Positions 58,061 through 64,000 of a stretch of DNA of 64,000 bases are shown in pieces. The stretch is from Opisthocomus hoazin (taxonomy: Eukaryota; Chordata; Aves; Opisthocomiformes; Opisthocomidae): assembly GCF_030867145.1 (NCBI RefSeq), contig NC_134414.1, forward strand, positions 20,478,518 to 20,542,517, in the 5' to 3' direction. The position numbers were made by a program, and so were the translations under genes. The notes beneath the pieces are model-generated. The model made no database searches. It saw nothing but the letters and a program-made list of their open reading frames with translations, and was not told where the DNA came from. Every line of letters begins with the position of its first letter. Position 1 is the first letter of the stretch.

Positions 58061-59974
58061 TTATTTCTTGAATTAACGCACACAATTGAGTGGTGTCACT
58101 ACTTGACGTCACTGAATATTAAACTCTAAATTGCATGACTGATAATTAGTGTTATTTGTTTTTTTTCCCAGCGTTTAAGCTAATGCTTCTGGCCCATGAA
58201 TTTGCTAATGGCTATTCTCATCCCTGTTTGCAATTTTTGCCGTAATATCAGTGTGCTGCTGTTTCTGGCTTTAAGGCATCATAGATGGCAATCCTAATAA
58301 CCAGTGCAGGGGGCACTGTGGTGGTGAGGAAGTGCAAAAAGACTAACAAAAATATAAAAGGTCTTTACAAATATGATTACGGATTTTATTTATCACTGCA
58401 TGATACATATTGCGTGCTGTATATGTAATGTATTAACAATGTCATATATTATCTGTTATATAATAATTTTATACATTCATTACATACAAATTTATACATG
58501 TAAAGGAACATACATATATATGCACACACTGAATAGTGTATCTTATCTTTCAGCTGAGGATAAACCTGGGTTTTCCTCTGCAGTTTGTATACGTGTAAGT
58601 ACCTATATGTAGTTAAAAAAATGTATTCATTATCTTTCATCGTAGAGTGGTGTTTGGTTTATTTAAATGACTGCCTATTAAAATTGCTTTGAGTTTGCAT
58701 TTGAAACAGCACACAGGCAAAAATCTGCCCTGGAAATACTTTCTCCTTTAAAGTGAATATCGTGTATTTGCTCAGCTTCAGAGGCATAGTTTTCTGTAAT
58801 TTATCACTGCTGCCATCAGATGAGTGGATTTTCAGCCCATGTATCAGCTGATTATGCAATGTGCTCCTCATCCTCATGGAGAGCTTTTGTGAAAGGCACA
58901 GCCAGCATTGAACACATTGCTTGTTCAATGAGGTCACTGGTCTCTTTGTAAGACAAATGGATTTTTCCTGCGTGTGTTAAGTTCAAGCAGTGTCTACTGA
59001 ACAGAGTAATATTCTCAGTGAGCAGTGTTTACTACCTACATAAAAGCGTTTTGTTAATCTTGTGACAGTTAGGTGATCTATAATTAATTAGCTACCTGTG
59101 CAACATTAGGAAAATGTATTGGATTAATTTTGTGTAGTGAAATTGTGTGTTGGTAAAGGTTGTGTTTCAGCTGGTGCTTGCTTGTACCATAATTAAAATT
59201 CTCTTGTGAGTGAAAACAGCGTATTACAAAGAGACTGATTTTTCTGATATCATTGTTTCTGCCTAATTGCTAGTTAGGATATTTAAATGATTTGCCTTGT
59301 TAGTTTAGAATGTTTTCCCTAAAGTGCAGTAGGATATTTATTTGCATTTAAACTGGGATAGTCAGGCAGCTCCTACTTGCAGAAATCATTGTTGTCTCTC
59401 AGTCACCTTTCAGGATAAAAAGAGACAATAGCAAACTGCTGGTTGCAGTGAAAGCACATGGGTTTCAGTTGGCTTGGGTAAAGTCAGGTACTCTGGCCGT
59501 AGAGCTATGGAATTCTCATATAAATGCCTTTAAGTAATCAGAAAATAAGTTTATCTTCAGAGACAAGTCTTCAGTTAAAAGAGGGGAGAAAGTAATGTCA
59601 GATGAAGGCAATATTTTGTCTCAGAGTAAAGGGCTGCTGAAATAGTGAAGAAACCTTGTATGTGCCAGGAATTTTAAAATATATCTGATTTATTTATAGA
59701 AGTCAATTTGGGGACTTCTGAAACAATGTGGTAGAATGATTATGTTCTGTGGTTTTTTTTTTTGGTGTGACAGCAGTTTGAGTGCAGCATTGATTGAGTT
59801 GTTGAGTTTGTATAAACAGCTTTTGAAAGGGAAATAAAAGTGCCGTTGCATTAAAATTTAAATGTGTTAGTGCAAATATATCTTTTTAGCCACACAGTGT
59901 GTTTTAACTCATTTATTCTCAGACTGCAGTCAGTTCATCACCAACAGGGATATCAGGGATTTGCCACGGATATA

Positions 59975-60050
59975 TAGCATACACACACACATATACATAT
60001 ATATATTTTTTTAATATATGTATATATAATATACACATAATCAGTCTTAA
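59975..60050. repeat. AC/AT microsatellite
   Basis: It starts (ac)n 'acacacacacatatacatat', passes into TA-rich runs and a T8 stretch, and ends tatataatatacacata. It is low-complexity DNA. Confidence 0.85.
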
Positions 60051-61272
60051 AAGAGCTAGAAACTAACCCCATCTTTATTAACTCAATAACTGTGAAATGC
60101 AGGAAAAGAGCTTCAAGAGCAAGTAATAAAAATGGTACAAATACATTTGGTTCATGCAAGAGACAGCTTAAGGCTCAGCAGTGGGGGAAATTAAAAACAC
60201 CACCTTGAACGAACAGGAGAAGGAGCAGATTACGACATATTTTTTTTAATCTGTTGGAAGCTTTTATTAAAAATACATGAATTAAAAAATGTGAAAAGGA
60301 GTGACTATAGTTAAATATCCATTTTTTTACTGGGTAATTTAATGATTGATGCTTTGTGTGAGGGAGTTAACAACAGAAACCCAAGAATCAAGACTGCATT
60401 GAATTTATTTTGCTTTAGCCCGCAGGTCTTAAGGGCTTTTCTAGTTCACCATCCAGTGTGACACAGGAAAATCTGTGGTATCTTTAGAGTATATGCTTGA
60501 AATATGTTTGAGTTCCTAACAGATCTTCAAAAGCAGAGTCCAGGTGCAACTGTTTCAGGAAACAAATGCTTCTGAAATAGAATCTTTGACATGGTGGGTT
60601 GGCAGGTAGAAAACCGCCTATTAGTTAGAAAATCTGGTGAGCAAGTGACAGCCAGATAACTACTGTGGGCTCTGTCCTGCTTTGAAGAGGTGATACCGTG
60701 GTCTTAGTATAAGGCACAAAAGCAGAAATGCTGCCTGCCTCTTCTCCACTGCTAGCAGTCCGGGTCCTGTAGGACATACACAGGCTTACCCTTGGTGTCT
60801 GTAAAAGAACATTATTAGTAAAAGAATGATCAACAGCGTAAGTTGTAACAAAAATCTGAATCTGAACTCCTGTACACTCTTCCATCCTGAGGTGCTGAGG
60901 ATGGATGGCTGTTAGCTTTTGTATGCCTGCTCAAGATGATTCCCTGGCTCTAACGAATCTGTTTTCAAACACAGTATACCGAGTCAGATATTTATCTGTT
61001 ACAGGACACAGGGCTTCCCTCCTGGGCTTCAGGAGCATCTCTGCGAGCTCTGATTAGCCAGGGAAAATTGGTAAGAGAAGTGAGGCAGGCCAAGGACTGC
61101 AAATCAGTCTAGCACCTGGGCTGGCATCAAACAAGACTTTGGAAGAAGCAGCTTTGCTTCTTAAGCTAAGCACAAGGGCTGCTATAACCGGATTCTACGT
61201 AGATGGTTTATAGTGTAATTTTTGTGGTGAAAATCATTATTCTGAGGTTTATAGATTCTAAATCTATAGACT

Positions 61273-61323
61273 TTATGGTTGGACTTGATGATTTTAGAGG
61301 TCTTTTCCAATCTTAATGATTCT
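61273..61323 (+). repeat. CR1 tail fragment
   Basis: It reads ttatggttggacttgatgat, then gaggtcttttccaatcttaa and tgattcta: the last about 50 bp of the CR1 subfamily seen at 37.5 and 47.8 kb. Confidence 0.75.
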
Positions 61324-63140
61324 AAAGTAAGACTCCAGCCTGTCTTTTACTCCTTAATGGAAATCAAAACATGCACTTTCTGTTAGAAAAGGTACAGAAC
61401 AATGGTGCAGCTGAGAGTTAAGAATTAAGGAGTCTTCTGATTCTGCTGGTAAAATATTTTTGTCCCTTCCTCCAGCTTCCAACATGTAATACTTCTGTAT
61501 CTTTAACATACATTTTCTTGCAATTTCATGTATGACTTTTTGTTTATGTTTTAGGTCTAAATGGCCTTGCTTCTATTTTAATCAAGAATGAGCATATTGT
61601 TATGTTATAACTGGATACCCACTAATATAAAAGTGTCATTTGGAATTAGTGTCTGCCTGTTGGCTGTATTTCTGTGCAACCATAATAAAATCACTTCTTG
61701 ATGCCTCTGTTTCCCCTCTGTCTGCATATCGTCAGCTGAAACTGCAAGCCCCTTTGGAGAAAGAAACTGTCTCCCAGTACTTCATAAAATGGAGGCCTGG
61801 TCTCAGCTGGAGCCTCTTTGCATTACTCTTACACAAATAATACAGAAATAATTGAATCCCACCAATGACAAACCTAATAATCTAACAGCAGCTCCTTCGA
61901 ACTCAAACGATGCTGTTCTTGTACATGGGGGATGATCTCAGGTCATTGTGCTGATACAAGACAGACTTGGCTGTTTGACTGCTAATACACTAAAGAGATG
62001 GGCATGGGCCTTGGGTGGCTCCTGTGAGTGGAGACGTCGCTGTTAGGCTCTTCCACCCTGGCATGTTGTGTTTCTCTGTCTAAACTATAGGTGGTTTTCA
62101 GTTGAAATTTCTAGCTGGTTTCATGCCTGCCTGCTCCTCCATTTGAGTTAATAAGTCTGTAATAGAATTACAGAATATCTATGCCAGTAATGTTTATACA
62201 GCAGGCAGTATGCCAAAGGCTTAACAATATCATAACTTAATTAAATGTGAGTGTATGTATGAGCTAAAAGATAATTCAGTTGTGCTTAGGGTATATGGCC
62301 TCTGTGTACCATGCTTTTCTGCTTAACCTGCAACTTCTTGGCCAGAATATCTTTGTATTTTGCAGGCTGAGGTCTCTTTTGTGAAGCTGATTACATCCCA
62401 AGCCAGTTCACTAATACTGTATAATCATAGCACACTCTTCCAGCACTCTCCTCCTTCTGTGTGTGTTCTTTTACCCCTTCCAATTTAATCTATGGGGGGC
62501 TGAGTCTGAGTCCCTCTTGCAGTGGAGGTTCTCGTTCCCTTGTCTGGAAAGCCATTTAGTGCAACAAACTCCCATTTTGTGCAAGTGCAGTGAATATCTG
62601 CAATGTGACTCTGGATAATTTTTCCACCACTTTTCTCATTTCCCTTTTCTCTTTCTCAGTTGCTTTTTTTTTTACCTGATACACTTTCCTTTTCTCCAAT
62701 CCAAACTATATGCCCGTTCTATTTTTCCTGATACAATAAATCCACATTTTACTTCCCAGGTTGCTCCCTCCTCCTCTCCTTTTCTGCTACACAGCATTTA
62801 AATCTCTCCTCAAACTCTATGCTCTTTATGAGGCCGTTATTTTTTTTTCCTTTTCCCCATTTATGCATTTCCCTCATCTATCCCTTTGTCCTCATCAATT
62901 TCAGAAAAGGCTGCCGTGTGTTAGCTATAGAAGTAGGGAAGGCATATCTGGTTGGACTGTCTCAAACTGGACATTGTTTCCAGGCAGGAGTACGCTTGTC
63001 TAGGTTCTTGCAGAGATGATGCTTGCTGCTTTTTGAACAGCAGAGTCACAGTACGAGTATGTTGCTACTTTGGGCCATTCACCATCTTTACCATATCCTT
63101 GTGAGGCAGGACCTGACATTATAACAAGACAAGAATATTT

Positions 63141-64000
63141 CAAAGGTCGTGGCAGTCAGGCGAAGAGCCTGGTGGCTGGAAGAAGGGAAACATTGGGCCC
63201 ATTTTTATAAAGGGTAGGAAGGAGGACCCTGGGAACTACCAACCTGTCAGCCTCACCTGTGTGCCTAGGAAGATCAAGGATCAGGTTCTCCTAGAAGCTA
63301 TGCTAAGGCACATGGAGGACAGGAAGGTTATTAGAGACAGCCAGCATGACTTCACCAAGGGCAACTCCTGCCTCACCAACCTTGTGGCTTTCTATGATGG
63401 CGTGATTAGATCAGTGGACAACGGAAGAGCTATAGATGTGATTTATCTGGACTTTTGTAAAACCTTCGACACAGTCTCACACAACATCCTTCTCTCTAAA
63501 CTGGAGAAATGTGGATTTGATGGGTGGCCTGCTTGGTGGCTAAGGATTTGGTTGAAAGGTCACAACCAGAGGGTGGTGGTGAATGGATTGATGTCCAAAC
63601 GAACGCCAGTGACAAGTGGTGTCCCTCAGGGATCTATACTGGGACCGGTGCTGTTTAACATTTTCATCAATGACTTAGAGAGCAAGATCAAGTGTACCTT
63701 CAGCAAGTTTGCAAATGACACCAAGCTAAGTGGTGAGGTTGACACACCAGAAGGACAGGATGCCATCCAGAGGGACCTGGACAAACTTGAGAAGTGGGCA
63801 TGTGTGAACCTCATGAGGTTCAACAAGGCCAAGAGCAGGGTCCCGCACTTGAGTCAGGGCAACACCTGCTATCAGTACAGGCTGGGAGATGAAAGGCTTC
63901 AGAGCAGTCCTGCCAAGAAGAACTTGGGGGTACTGTTGGATAAAAAACTGGACATGAGCCACCAATGTGCGCTCACAGCCCAGAAGGCCAACCGTATCCT
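63141..64000 (+). mobile_element. CR1 LINE with reverse transcriptase remnant, cut by the window end
   Basis: It reads through the RT domain in plus sense: [33 protein letters not shown], a [13 protein letters not shown] segment, [14 protein letters not shown], and FANDTKLSG in place of FADD. It continues into the C-terminal region (TAQKANRI) at the right edge. The active-site Asp-to-Asn change and other substitutions imply it is dead. It is 5'-truncated near 63141. The 3' end is outside the window. Confidence 0.9.

Larger units (their letters stand above)
51011..63140. other. 3' flank without a recognised gene
   Basis: About 12 kb downstream of AASDHPPT. It holds a CR1 end (51720-52016), a possible distal poly(A) signal (55134), a CR1 tail (61273-61323) and AT-rich microsatellite-like stretches (58440-58530, 59975-60050). 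A GC-richer patch (57650-58060) stands out. Parts at 56040-56350 and 58080-59300 contain dense transcription-factor-like motifs and no repeats, which is compatible with conserved regulatory DNA. No protein-coding exon is recognised. Confidence 0.55.

Noticed and set aside
1..64000. CRISPR array, tRNA or rRNA gene, or bacterial-type operon
   Set aside because: No regularly spaced direct repeats, cloverleaf-like tRNA sequences or rRNA segments were seen; intron-bearing genes and CR1 elements show vertebrate nuclear DNA.

Overview
The window is nuclear DNA from a bird. It is AT-rich, has long introns and one CpG island, and carries many chicken-repeat-1 (CR1) LINE copies ending in the avian 8-bp tail repeat (ATTCTGTG or ATTCTATG). 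An LTR of a type I recall from non-galliform birds suggests Neoaves, but the species cannot be fixed from this sequence.

Two genes lie head to head across a shared CpG-island promoter at about 12.6-14.0 kb. To the left, on the minus strand, is KBTBD3, a BTB-BACK-kelch protein. Its coding sequence is in two exons (4442-4665 and 535-2155) that join in frame to 614 codons, and its 3' UTR runs off the left edge. To the right, on the plus strand, is AASDHPPT, the Sfp-type 4'-phosphopantetheinyl transferase. It has six coding exons between 13614 and 50574 that join in frame to 296 codons. The pairing and orientation match what I know of human 11q22.3, where the same genes are divergent neighbours. 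They share no evident pathway: KBTBD3 is a probable cullin-3 adaptor, while AASDHPPT activates carrier-protein domains of fatty acid synthase, 10-formyl-THF dehydrogenase and related enzymes.

The rest is intron and a long 3' flank (about 51-64 kb) with no recognisable gene. CR1 pieces lie at 4.25, 9.7, 30.8-32.9, 36.7, 37.5, 43.0-43.9, 46.5-49.4, 50.2, 51.7, 61.3 and 63.1-64.0 kb, and there are LTR pieces at 16.1 and 36.95-37.4 kb. Two places are nested: a minus-strand CR1 inside an older plus-strand CR1 (30.8-32.9 kb), and a long sense CR1 in AASDHPPT intron 5 broken by two further CR1 insertions (46.5-49.4 kb). The reverse transcriptase active-site motif is kept in one copy and mutated in two others.

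I see no CRISPR array, tRNA, rRNA or operon-like cluster, and no convincing undescribed system. The items most worth a second look are the shared promoter with a possible upstream ORF, the nested CR1 history, one CR1 copy with a single visible frameshift, and some motif-bearing non-coding stretches in the 3' flank.
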